Shown here one piece after another: positions 56,601 to 64,000 of a stretch of 64,000 nt of DNA. A program made the position numbers and the translations under genes. The notes beneath the pieces were generated by a model, which was not told the DNA's origin, made no database searches, and saw only the letters and a program-made list of their open reading frames with translations. Position 1 is the stretch's first letter. Each line of letters starts with the position of its first letter. The stretch is taken from the NCBI GenBank assembly GCA_016165875.1, contig JABBOT010000037.1, positions 2,564,403 through 2,628,402 of the forward strand, read 5' to 3'. The stretch comes from Acanthopleura granulata. Its lineage: Eukaryota > Mollusca > Polyplacophora > Chitonida > Chitonidae.

Positions 56601-56715
56601 ATGACTATACGTGACATGTATCGGCGATAGTATTAGTGCTTGGCGATAAAAAGGTTTTAATAAATGAACCATCCCGGATACTGACTTGGCGGCCGCAGCA
56701 TTATTTCTGCACGCC

Positions 56716-57180
56716 ATGAATGTGTTTTATACGATATTAGGAGTATTGCTGGTTATACTTCACGTGGACACCGCGACTTTACCCTACACGGCCATTATGG
56801 CTGTGCTTTATACGATATTAGGAGTATTGCTGGTTATACTTCCCGTGGACACCGCGACTTTACCCTACACGGCCATTTCTACTACCGGTGGACCGGCGAC
56901 CTCGGGGTACTCTGAGGGCACAACGGCCGTCAGTACATCGACTCCCACCGATGCTACTGCATCCCAGTCGGCAATCACCACCACCACTGCTATATCCTCC
57001 ACTAACCAAGAGGCGACTAGGCGATACTTCAGAGTAACCGAAAAACCCAGCGAGAAACCGACGGAATGGTACAACGACCCTTTGTATTTGAGTATATTAG
57101 TTTTAGGCTGTCTGGCAGCCGCCTCTTGGCTAGTGTTTCTTTTGTACAAATGTTCCCAGTGGTGGGCCTCTAAAGCGTGA
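56716..57180 (+). CDS. Type I membrane glycoprotein-like protein with duplicated signal peptide
   Basis: 154 aa from ATG at 56,716. The N terminus is a hydrophobic signal peptide (FYTILGVLLVILHVDTATLP) repeated in tandem as a second 27-residue unit from 56,797 (81-bp duplication). A Ser/Thr-rich, mucin-like ectodomain follows (residues about 55-105). Then come a charged stalk (TEKPSEKPTEW), a transmembrane segment (LSILVLGCLAAASWLVFLLY, about 123-145) and a short tail. Expected in the cell surface or virion membrane, heavily O-glycosylated. Function unknown. Start could be either Met. Confidence 0.6.
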   Translation: MNVFYTILGVLLVILHVDTATLPYTAIMAVLYTILGVLLVILPVDTATLPYTAISTTGGPATSGYSEGTTAVSTSTPTDATASQSAITTTTAISSTNQEATRRYFRVTEKPSEKPTEWYNDPLYLSILVLGCLAAASWLVFLLYKCSQWWASKA

Positions 57181-57327
57181 GGCACGGAGAATTATTAGTT
57201 ATACATCGACGTCCACCATTACCCACGAGCGAGAAACAAAACAAAAACACCACGGATTGTTATATTAAAAAAAATATTCTCGTTTCTTTATATACATATA
57301 CATACAATAATAAAAAAACAAAACTCC

Positions 57328-57582
57328 ATGGACCCAGAAGATTACAACGCTCTGGAATACGAGGACAAAAGATACAAAAAAAGCGACAAGTACAAAGACA
57401 AAAGAAGGAGAAGGATGCGCGCCACTGTCCAATTCGATCCAAAAGTCTTATGCTTTCAATACGAAGCCACGGACGTCCCAGAAGGCAATTGGCGCGCGGA
57501 CGCCGTGAGGTTCACGATGAGGTGTTTGACACTCGAGAAACTTCTCGGTCCGGCGTTGCTCCGGAGGATCACCACGCGCTGA
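57328..57582 (+). CDS. Short charged protein, 3' end altered by a duplication junction
   Basis: 84 aa from ATG at 57,328. Acidic/tyrosine start (DPEDYNALEYEDKRY), then very basic (KYKDKRRRRMRATV), then a mixed region (PKVLCFQYEATDVPEGNWRA). The last 20 codons lie in sequence shared with the duplicated exon family on the other strand (compare 59,450-59,475), so the original C terminus was probably replaced. A TATA-like TTTATATACATA is near 57,289. No known family. Confidence 0.4.
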   Translation: MDPEDYNALEYEDKRYKKSDKYKDKRRRRMRATVQFDPKVLCFQYEATDVPEGNWRADAVRFTMRCLTLEKLLGPALLRRITTR

Positions 57583-57846
57583 ACTTGTCCATGCCCGGAG
57601 TCATAGCGGCCTCGCGATGGATCATCAGGCGGGCGTTGGCGGGGTCGGATGTGTACAAGCCGGACCGAACGCCGTCAGTCCACCGTTGGCGGCGGCGGAA
57701 ACCACTACGTCCAACTCGGGCGCCAGCAGCAGGGCTCACGAAGAAATGGCGTTGATGTCCAGCCGGACTTCCACTCTCGGGGCATGCCGATTCAACGCCG
57801 CATTTTTGGTACTTCGTATCGTGGTTTTTTAAGACCGCCACGGACT
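57569..57846 (-). pseudogene. Duplicated last exon, copy 1 (broken)
   Basis: Acceptor ATTATGTTTTTCAG ends at 57,847. Same coding exon as copies at 59,044-59,275 and 59,465-59,787 (shared LDVVVSAAANGGLTAFGP), but with a TGA inside (at the SSC position of the others), a roughly 35-bp deletion after FGPA, and a frame change, so no continuous product. The end (REAAMTPGMDKFSAW, stop 57,569) is kept in another frame. Confidence 0.6.
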
Positions 57847-57990
57847 CTGAAAAACATAATTAAAAAAAAAGAACGGTTAAAACACACGCAAGGCGTTTCG
57901 TATCTTTTATATATATATATATACATATATCGTATTTATTCGGCGTCTATATTATAACCCGAGCGACAGCGAAAAGAATCACACGCTCAC
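57847..57990 (-). other. Viral intron (144 nt)
   Basis: Donor GGAAG/GTGAGC at 57,991/57,990; acceptor TTTTTTAATTATGTTTTTCAG just before 57,846. Near-identical introns recur at 59,276-59,405 and 59,788-59,912. Homology across three copies including both splice sites supports it. Confidence 0.65.
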
Positions 57991-58305
57991 CTTCCGCGGT
58001 CCTGTGGCGGGGTTGCGGTAAAGGGGTTGGCCGCGTCGTCAGGTTCAGCATGTCCGCCATCTTCCTCTTCATCTCCGCCATGGATTCACCGACGAAGTGC
58101 TCGAAATTGGTGTCGTTGTTCGGGATGGACTTCTTCACGGATATTTCTGTGAATTCCTTGAGTATATCGTAGAACAGCGCCGTCTGAGCCCCATCATAGC
58201 CTTGGCGACCAACCCGCGGTGTCGAACCGAATTCACCAGCAGCCTCCGGTGTTTTGACGGGCAAGACATCATAAATGCGTATATTTCACCGAACGCGTGG
58301 ACCAT
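57991..58305 (-). pseudogene. Middle exon of the spliced viral gene B, frameshifted
   Basis: Acceptor TTTGTCCTCAG before 58,305. Encodes VHAFGEIYAF, then, in the next frame after about 58,270, PEAAGEFGSTPRVGRQGYDG and FYDILKEFTEIS, and ends TRPTPLPQPRHRTAE at the GTGAGC donor. One single-base indel in a T run near 58,270 separates the parts. The PLPQPRHRTAE end is shared with gene A (59,913). No known family. Confidence 0.5.
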
Positions 58306-58471
58306 CTGAGGACAAATGAAATACCGTATAAATTTTTGTTGTTTCGTAAATATAACTCGTTTAGGTGAGAAAAAAATAAAAAAAGGGGGGGGGGTTGGGT
58401 TAACGCGGCATGAAATAAAATCACTTGTGGGGAGGGGGTTTGTTATCTATAGTTACAAAAGTATGTCTTAC

Positions 58472-59043
58472 CTGCTTCAAAAAGTCCTTGTGGACCTCAA
58501 CATTTTCCAGTATTATCTCCTGCATCTCCTTCATTTCGGTGGCCGGGTTGAATGCTGGGAGCGGCGGTCGAGGCCTCGGGGGTAGCACTTCGGGTAGCGG
58601 AGTCTCCTCCGCGTCTTCCTCGCTCGTAGCAGCGGGCTCGGTTTGGATTTGGGTGTCTTTAAGGACGGGTTTCGGGGCGGCGTGGCGGATGAAGCTCCTG
58701 TCCTTTTTGGGCGCTTCTATGAACTGCACGAAATTGAATTTGGCGTTCTGAAGAGCCACGTTGCCGCTAGTCGCTCCGGGCCGCATGGTAATGTTCACCC
58801 CGTCTTTGCTTCCCGGCCCAACTACGCCGAATTCGAACGTGCCGTCGGTGTGGGCCTCGAAATATCCCATGTCGTGCGGCAAGGGGAGAGGTAGGAACCG
58901 AAGCGGCGGACATCTGATGCACCACTTCGTTCATCATCGACATCATCATGCTTCGGAATGCTGCCGCGAACGCCGCTGGCATGTCTGCTGGCGATGGGTT
59001 GTTGGAAGCGGGCGGCATGCCCCGGCGTTGGCGGGGTAGGATG
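58472..59043 (-). pseudogene. First coding exon of viral gene B, frameshifted
   Basis: From about 59,015 it encodes MPAAFAAAFRSMMMSMMNEV and QMSAASVPTSP, closely similar to the start of gene A (MPFEAVFRNMIIWITDEVAR). After a one-base shift in a C run near 58,886 it continues MGYFEAHTDGTFEFGVVGPG, VNITMRPG and a Pro/Glu-rich linker, ending MQEIILENVEVHKDFLKQ at donor CAG/GTAAGA (58,472). The intron is 58,306-58,471. Its upstream edge is fused to last-exon copy 2. Nuclear or virion role unknown. Confidence 0.5.
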
Positions 59044-59275
59044 TGTACAAGCCGGACACCGTCGACGCCCAATTGTCGACGCCGGCTGGACCGAACGCCG
59101 TCAGTCCGCCGTTGGCGGCGGCGGACACCACTACGTCCAATTCGGACGCCAGCAGCAGGGCGCACGAAGAAATGGCGTCGATGTCCAGCCGGACTTTCAC
59201 TCTCGGGGCATGCCGATTCAACGCCGCTTTTTTCGTACTTCGTATCATGGTTTTTTTTTAAGACCGCCACGGACT
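59044..59275 (-). pseudogene. Duplicated last exon, copy 2, fused into gene B
   Basis: Acceptor TTTTTCAG before 59,275. Encodes RLDIDAISSCALLLASELDV and NGGLTAFGPAGVDNWASTVS, then YTSYPANAG, where it runs into the start of gene B instead of the MTPG ... W ending of the other copies. A longer A run near 59,250 shifts its frame relative to the splice. The upstream intron is 59,276-59,405. Confidence 0.55.
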
Positions 59276-59405
59276 CTGAAAAACATAATTAAAGAAAAAG
59301 GACGGTTAAAACACACGCAAGGCGTTTCGTATCTTATACATATATCGTATTTATTCGGCGTCTATATCATAACCCGAGCTACATCGAAAAGAATCACACG
59401 CTCAC

Positions 59406-59464
59406 CTTCCGCGGTCCTGTGGAGGGGTTGCGGTGAAGGGGTTGGCCGGCGATGCTCCGGAGGA
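59406..59464 (-). other. Partial duplicate of the gene A/B exon end
   Basis: Reads CCGCAACCCCTCCACAGGAC then CGCGGAAG/GTGAGC, the same exon 3' end and donor as at 57,991 and 59,913, but directly preceded by the stop region of last-exon copy 3. It marks the breakpoint of the tandem duplication. Confidence 0.6.
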
Positions 59465-59787
59465 TCACCATGCCATGAACTTGTTCGTGCCCGGAGTCAT
59501 CGCGGCCCCACGAATGATCAACAGCCGGGCGTTGGCGCGGTCGGATGTGTAGAAACCGGACACCGTCGACGCCCAAGTGTCAATGCCGGCTGGACCGAAC
59601 GCCGTCAGTCCGCCGTTGGCGGCGGCGGTCACCACTACGTCTAACTCGGGCGCCATCTCGGACGCCAGCAGCAGGGCGCAAGAGGAAATGGTGTCCATGT
59701 CCAGCCGGACTTTCGTTCTCGGGGCATGTCGATCCAACACCGTTTTTTTGGTACTTCGTACCATTGTTTGTAAGACCGCCACGGACT
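59465..59787 (-). CDS. Last exon of viral gene A (copy 3, intact)
   Basis: Acceptor ATGTTTTTCAG before 59,787; open to TGA at 59,465. Encodes RSTKKTVLDRHAPRTKVRLD, ISSCALLLASE, ELDVVVTAAANGGLTAFGPA, WASTVSGFYTSD and GAAMTPGTNKFMAW. Compact alternating strand/helix, about 100 aa, rich in Ala/Gly. It is the only one of three copies with an uninterrupted frame, so presumably the functional unit. I recognise no family. Confidence 0.55.
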
Positions 59788-59912
59788 CTGAAAAACATAA
59801 TTAAAAAAAAAGAACGGTTAAAACACACGCAAGGCGTTTCGTATATATATATCGTATTTATTCGGCATTTATATCATAACCCGAGCGACATCGAAAAGAA
59901 TCACACACTCAC
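59788..59912 (-). other. Viral intron (125 nt), gene A
   Basis: Donor GGAAG/GTGAGT at 59,913/59,912, acceptor TTTTCAG at 59,788. Homologous to the introns at 57,847 and 59,276, differing mainly in TA-repeat length. Confidence 0.65.
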
Positions 59913-60670
59913 CTTCCGCGGTCCTGTGGCGGGGTTGCGGTAAAGGGATTGGCCGCGTCGATAAGACGTCCGACGAAGAGGACGACCCGGGGAAAGGCAC
60001 GTCCCACGGGTCTTCGTCATCGTCGGATATCAATATGACATCTGACGAAGACCCGGCGTCCTGGTCACCCGGGGGGGGGGGGTGCCGGCGGCTCTTCTTC
60101 GTCTTCGTCGGACTCGCCCCCAGAACAGGCTGGCTCGGTCGCTCGGTCAAAGAACTCCTCAGGCATTTCTTCATCGGAGCTCTCTTCGTACACGTCCGAG
60201 CCGCAGCCGCAGTCTTCTTTTCGAATCTCGTCGAGAGATTTGCCTTTGACGTCGAACGGGGGTAGATCGGTGTCGTCGTCATCCGACGAGTCCTCCTCGC
60301 CGGCGAAATGATCGAAAATATTTCTTTCCGTCGGCTTGAATTGTTTCGAGGAGGGCTCGTCCCGTTCGACGTCCGAAAGGCGTTTGCGGCTGCTTTTCTG
60401 TTCTTGTTCTTGGCCCGTCGTTTCTTCCGAGGCGGCGGCAGAGGAAGATGGGGGAACCGAAGCGGTGGCGGCGGGCGGAGATGGGGGATCCGAAGCGGCG
60501 GCGGCGGGCGGAGATGGGGGATCCGAAGCGGCGGCGGCGGGCGGAGATGGGGGATCCGAAGCGGCGGACATCTGCCGCGCCACTTCGTCCGTTATCCAAA
60601 TTATCATGTTTCGAAATACCGCCTCGAACGGCATGTCCGATGAGTTGGTGGCGGCGCCCCGGCCAGAAGT
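59913..60670 (-). pseudogene. Main exon of viral gene A: acidic Ser/Pro-rich protein
   Basis: From ATG at about 60,634 it encodes MPFEAVFRNMIIWITDEVAR, three 11-residue SDPPSPPAAAA repeats (33-bp units at 60,481, 60,514 and 60,547 in plus), a Glu/Gln/Lys segment, RKRLSDVERDEPSSK, and long acidic stretches (GEEDSSDDDDTDLPP; ESSDEEMPEEFFD). After a run of C residues at about 60,069-60,081 the frame changes, and the continuation (SSSDVILISDDDEDPWDVPF; PLPQPRHRTAE) reaches the donor at 59,913. The C run may be a true frameshift or an assembly error. The acidic, basic-patch layout suggests a nuclear regulatory or scaffold protein. Confidence 0.5.
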
Positions 60671-61062
60671 CTTTTTTTTAAAAAAAAAAGAAAAAGAAGA
60701 AAACATATAAAACGCCGTTGTAAAATCAAATAAAGAATATACCCGCATAAAATAGCCCAGAAGTATTAACCCACAAACCCCCCCTTCTCTGTATATGCTC
60801 TAATTCCCCAAAAAGAAATCATACGCCGGAGTATAATCAAGTTACACATAAATGCGGGGTTACGGACTAGGCCCTCGAAATTTCGTGCGATCTGTGTAAA
60901 AAAAGGCGAAAACACTCACCGGTGTAGATGTAGTCTGCTTGCTAGCGATCTTGATCACGGAAAATTTTTTTTCTCGGTGACACCACAGAATTATTGCTAA
61001 CTATAAGTCTGGGTTTGTGCGAGCGCACTGGGCTTTGCAGGCAGCGGAGAGCGACTTATAAA
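60671..61062 (-). promoter_or_regulatory. Promoter, non-coding first exon and intron of gene A
   Basis: Minus TTTATAAG at 61,055-61,062, a first exon without ATG ending ACCG/GTGAGT at 60,920, and a candidate acceptor after a 20-nt pyrimidine/A run at 60,671. The TATA stretch is near-palindromic (CTTATAAAG), so it could also serve the plus strand. Confidence 0.4.
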
Positions 61063-61237
61063 GCGAAACCACGGGGCTGGCGGATGCTCCGCCCACCGCC
61101 TAGGCGAACGAGTCACGTGGTGCACGGCTGTACCTTCCCCATTGGCTGCAGGACAATCGAACCCCGGACAGGAGGCCGTGCCATGCGAATCATTTAGCTG
61201 TCCCGTTCCCATCGGTCGGAAGGATCTGGAACTCGGG

Positions 61238-61247
61238 GAATTTATAA
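61238..61247 (+). promoter_or_regulatory. TATA-like site before the 180-bp repeat array
   Basis: GGGGAATTTATAAACTC, plus strand, about 15 nt before the first repeat unit. May drive a transcript through the array. No open frame follows. Confidence 0.35.
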
Positions 61248-61256
61248 ACTCTAAAC

Positions 61257-62380
61257 CGACGCACAAGGATTGTTGTCATGTAAGCTTTGCTCGTCCGCGT
61301 AAAGTCCGATAAACATGTCACTCAGCACAAAAGCATAGAAACTCCGAAAAAAGAAATGTAACACATGGTTGACGTTCTCGATATTTCGACTAAGTTTTAC
61401 TTGTCATCTTCAGGAGAAGTAATTTGTACAATCAACAAACACACATATATATACATTTACAGAGATGCGGACAATAGAAGGCTGAATAAAATACACTGCT
61501 ATGATTGATCAAATGCTTCAACCAATGGAAATTAAACATTGATCACTTATGGTCATTCAGGCAAACAGCAATAAACAGAAGAAGATGACAAGTAAAACTT
61601 AGTCGAAATATTGAGAACGTCAACCATGTGTTACATTTCTTTTTTCGGAGTTTCTATGCTTTTGTACTTTACTAAGCTAGTTGGTGGATCAACAAGATGT
61701 CACTCAGCATTCCTCGTGTATTGTACTTTCTACACACAAACAAGTTATCTCCCACCATTGTTATCCAGAAATTAGTTTATATTTTTTTTATTTTGATTTT
61801 AAAATGATGCAACAGTCGACGCACAAGGATCGTTGTCATGTAAGCTTTGCTCGTCCGCGTAAAGTCCGATAAACATGTCACTCAGCATTCGTCGTGTATT
61901 GTACCTTCTACGCACCTACGGGTTATTTCCCACCATTGTTATCCAGAAATTAGTTTACATTTTTTTTATTTTGATCTTAAAATCATGCAACAACCGGCGC
62001 ACCTGGATCGTTGTCATGTAAGCTTTGCTCGTCCGCGTAAAGTCCGATAAACATGTCACTCAGTATTCCTCGTGTATTGTACTTTCTACACACAAACAAG
62101 TTATTCCCCACCATTGTTCTCCAGAAATTAATTTGCACTAGTTGTTTATTTTGATTTTAAAAATCATGCAACAACCGGTGCACCTGGATCGTTGTCATGT
62201 AAGCTTTGCTCGTCCGCGTAAAGTCCGATAAACATGTCACTCAGTATTCCTCGTGTATTGTACTTTCTACACACCTACGGGTTATTCCCCACCATTGTTA
62301 TCCAGAAATTAGTTTACATTTCTTTTTTATTTTGATTTTAAAATGATGCAACAGTCGACGCACATAGAGGAGAGAGAGAG
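61257..62380. repeat. 180-bp tandem repeat array
   Basis: Unit starts CG(A/G)CGCAC(A/C)(A/T)GGATCG and contains GTCATGTAAGCTTTGCTCGT, CCGCGTAAAGTCCGATAAAC, ATGTCACTCAG, TCGTGTATTGTAC and a T-rich end. Full units begin at 61,817, 61,995 and 62,176 (periods 178-181), with partial units at 61,257 and 62,356. Open frames inside are translations of the repeat. Confidence 0.85.
61329..61665. mobile_element. Foldback (MITE-like) insertion within the array
   Basis: Arms of about 84 bp at 61,329-61,412 and 61,582-61,665 are inverted copies (CAAAAGCATAGAAACTCCG ... GACAAGTAAAACTTAGTCG). It lies inside a repeat unit, after ATGTCACTCAGCA. The 170-bp centre is AT-rich and non-coding. Confidence 0.75.
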
Positions 62381-62451
62381 GCATGCATGTGTTCAGTCCA
62401 GACACACAATGATGGGGTCATTCGGATATTTTTTTTTATTTTACTTCATAT

Positions 62452-63130
62452 TCAGTTTGACGCATCAATCAAAGGTATGTGAGCCGGTCGTCTCACTTTG
62501 TTGCTATAGAATAACAAAGTCCCAATCACACAAGCCAGAAGTACACCACCTAACAAGACACAAACTATCGGGGTAAGTCTTGTGCTAGGGCAGGGCGTCA
62601 TTTCTTTTTCTTGGGGTAACCCGCTGTTGTTTCATCATGCGCAGGAAAGGGACTCGATAAATGTTTGATAATAAAGCAGTTCGTTGTACCCAACACATCT
62701 GTTCGTGAGGTATGATGACGAGTTCCGCAAGAACAGGCGCGGGCACAATACTTTTATTGAAATGTTTGATCATAGACAGTTCTGTACGGAAACAATTGTC
62801 TTGCGACTGGGGAAGGGGGGGGCAAATTGTAGTACCTTGCATTGGATAGCATAAATATCATCCGGGACATCGGTCAGTACCCACTCCGTGTATCCGTGTG
62901 AAAAAGACGGGGCCAATTGCGCGGGCATCCTCGTTGTAGCTCACAGAACACGTTTGGTATTTCGGGATATACTCTAGATCGTGCCACACTGGTATAGCAT
63001 TATATTCGTAATTATATTCTGAATTGACATAAGGCACCGCGCAAGACAGAATGGACGGGGTACTAAAGGGGTGGTTGCGCACACCAATCGGGGCGTATTA
63101 CCAGTACTTTATCCTTAACTCTCGGGGCTA
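62452..63130 (-). pseudogene. Type I membrane (envelope-like) glycoprotein remnant
   Basis: Three successive frames on the minus strand form one protein-like track. 63,100-62,870 has a Tyr/Asn-rich ectodomain piece with a Cys (IPKYQTCSVSYNEDARAIGP). 62,842-62,600 continues with Cys-containing sequence (FRTELSMIKHFNKSIVPAP; one N-K-S sequon). 62,580-62,452 has a membrane span (VCVLLGGVLLACVIGTLLFY) and a short basic tail ending at 62,452. AATAAA-like sequence follows. Breaks lie near 62,870-62,900 and 62,610-62,630. No start or signal peptide found; no family recognised. Confidence 0.5.
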
Positions 63131-63216
63131 CCCCCCCCCTTATGCGCATTTTGGTCACTGGCTAGCTCGGTCCCGCATGGGTCGGTGCCAATTTTGTAAT
63201 TTGATGTCTTTTATAC

Positions 63217-63532
63217 ATGGCGATTAAAAAAACATCAGTTGATCGTACCAATCGGCCACCCTGGTGAATTTAACCACCAGAAGGAATAACTTTGTCCGGA
63301 TAACTACCCCCAAAGAAACACCCCCTTTGTTTTGCACAGGGCGTCCGACAAGAAATGTCGAGGCTCTTTGGCCGTCGCTTTGGATGGGATTTTCCGAATC
63401 GTTCTAGGGCCGCTGAAGAAAGAAAAGGGTTGGTTTACGGACCCTGTGGGTATTCCCGCCAAACTCAAAATACGACGTATTCGCTACCAAGCCCGCCCTA
63501 GGCGGCACCACTGGCATCATGAACAACAATAG
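63217..63532 (+). CDS. Short basic protein with a 76-nt intron
   Basis: Exon 1 63,217-63,263, intron 63,264-63,339 (donor CTG/GTGAAT, acceptor TTTGTTTTGCACAG), exon 2 63,340-63,532. The join keeps frame and gives 79 aa. The protein is Lys/Arg-rich with a His/Arg tail (RPRRHHWHHEQQ) and a central LDGIFRIVLGPLKKEKGWF. TATA-like TTTTATAC overlaps the start region. Unspliced, exon 1 stops after 16 codons. Possibly nucleic-acid binding; no family recognised. Confidence 0.5.
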
Positions 63533-63588
63533 TCAAATCATTTTTTTTGGTTTTTACCACCGTACTCTATTCGCACGTGTGTTTTTTT

Positions 63589-64000
63589 TTATTTGTTAAT
63601 AGCCCGTTTAATAATACCGAAGGCCTTGTTCGCGACATCTTTAGGATGTGCCGAGGCGTCCAGGAAGACGAACTCGTCAGTGTCCTTCGGGAAGGGGAAG
63701 GTGTAGAAATACTCCTCGTACATATCGAAGACTCGCCGCGTCCACCACTCGGTGGCGGACTCATTTTCTCTGTTAATCACCCTGTCCTTCACCGTAGAAT
63801 AGTCAGAACACCACAGTCCGATGACGGCCGCGGCCTGCTGGAAAGTCTTGGTCATGTCCTTGATGAGAGCGACCTCTCCAACGGTCATCTTACCGTCCCT
63901 GAATGCGATTTCCGAAAAGACGTTCGCGGCCGACCCAGGGCACCTCTCGAGGATTACGGCGTCGGGGTTGGTTTCCAAGGCCGCCTCCAAACTGACCTTG
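63589..64000 (-). CDS. Deoxynucleoside-kinase-like protein, C-terminal part
   Basis: Open from the window edge to TAA at 63,589 (137 codons seen). ILERCPGSAANVFSEI resembles the ER(S/C) catalytic arginine segment of dNK/thymidine kinases; RVINRENESATEWWTRRVFD resembles the LID arginines and following helix; EFVFLDASAHPKDVANKAF matches the final (V)-x-LDA strand. The P-loop would lie beyond 64,000. Such enzymes phosphorylate deoxynucleosides to raise dNTP supply and are carried by several large DNA viruses. AATAAA lies just after the stop. Convergent with the 63,217 gene. Family call by motif only. Confidence 0.5.
   Translation of the reverse strand, partial: KVSLEAALETNPDAVILERCPGSAANVFSEIAFRDGKMTVGEVALIKDMTKTFQQAAAVIGLWCSDYSTVKDRVINRENESATEWWTRRVFDMYEEYFYTFPFPKDTDEFVFLDASAHPKDVANKAFGIIKRAINK

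Larger units (their letters stand above)
55600..64000. mobile_element. Endogenous DNA-virus-like region (continues beyond the window)
   Basis: GC-richer than the flanks and densely packed with genes on both strands: a small gene with a histone-type 3' end, two membrane protein genes, a rearranged spliced gene family, a short basic spliced gene and a deoxynucleoside-kinase-like gene. There are 125-250 nt introns and AATAAA signals. Frameshifts show decay. Shares the histone-type hairpin and promoter style with 16-21 kb. No capsid or polymerase was recognised, so the family stays open; herpes-like, Polinton-like or new are all possible. Confidence 0.5.

Noticed and set aside
57838..57862. A further histone-like TTTTTCAG element
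   Set aside because: No stem can form; it is an intron acceptor, repeated at 59,276 and 59,788.
60308..60710. Gly/Arg-rich open frames on the plus strand
   Set aside because: Antisense shadows of the acidic gene A exon in GC-rich repeated sequence.
61817..62356. Hammerhead-type ribozyme in the 180-bp unit
   Set aside because: No CTGATGA ... GAAA core is present.
61257..62380. CRISPR-like array
   Set aside because: Units are directly adjoining 180-bp repeats without unique spacers, in an animal genome.

Overview
This is an animal nuclear genome window, AT-rich, with spliced genes and no bacterial signatures. A marine lophotrochozoan, most likely a mollusc, fits best: the window has tRNA-derived SINEs with a mollusc-like body, an RNase H-bearing non-LTR retrotransposon, DIRS, Penelope, piggyBac and YqaJ/DDE_Tnp_4 remnants, and a SET/C2H2/tyrosine-recombinase-like gene of a type I associate with lophotrochozoans and fish. 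The species assignment is inference. Almost no ordinary host coding sequence is visible.

Layout. 1-840: terminal repeat of a Polinton-like DNA element, with a broken C2H2 gene and a CRE-bearing 102-bp tandem repeat. 0.8-7.7 kb: non-LTR fragments, a SINE and a deleted minus-strand LINE (copy A). 8.7-15.9 kb: dispersed minus-strand exons of a decayed SET/C2H2/tyrosine-recombinase-like gene. 16.0-21.0 kb: a compact virus-like segment (integrase, tail-anchored protein, PC4-like protein, two small plus-strand genes) ending in the same terminal repeat as base 1. 21.1-25.8 kb: DIRS retrotransposon. 25.8-26.2 kb: Penelope fragment. 26.5-32.4 kb: almost complete LINE (copy B). 32.4-33.6 kb: broken YqaJ nuclease gene. 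33.6-44 kb: mostly quiet DNA with inverted LINE ends, a SINE, a palindrome, a tandem repeat and small transposase relics. 44.6-45.9 kb: DDE_Tnp_4 transposase and Gypsy remnant. 46.4-48.8 and 50.7-53.7 kb: two piggyBac elements with identifiable TTAA ends. 54.5-55.6 kb: 5' part of a third LINE. 55.6-64.0 kb: a second virus-like region with small TATA-driven genes, spliced genes, membrane proteins, a tandemly duplicated exon family, a 180-bp repeat array and a partial deoxynucleoside-kinase-like gene.

The most interesting signal links the two virus-like regions. Three small, mostly helical genes (19,346-19,630 +; 20,140-20,406 +; 56,017-56,247 -) each have a TATA box, a CCATT(T)C initiator-like site and, 28-48 nt after the stop codon, a hairpin matching the 3' stem-loop of metazoan replication-dependent histone mRNAs, followed by a purine-rich element like the U7 snRNA target. 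A fourth hairpin (19,932) follows a duplicated promoter from which the gene has been lost. None of the proteins is recognisably a histone. I infer that an endogenous DNA-virus lineage uses the host histone-mRNA 3'-end pathway. Larger genes in the same regions instead show introns or AATAAA signals. Many copies are frameshifted or rearranged, so these are probably resident, decaying integrations.
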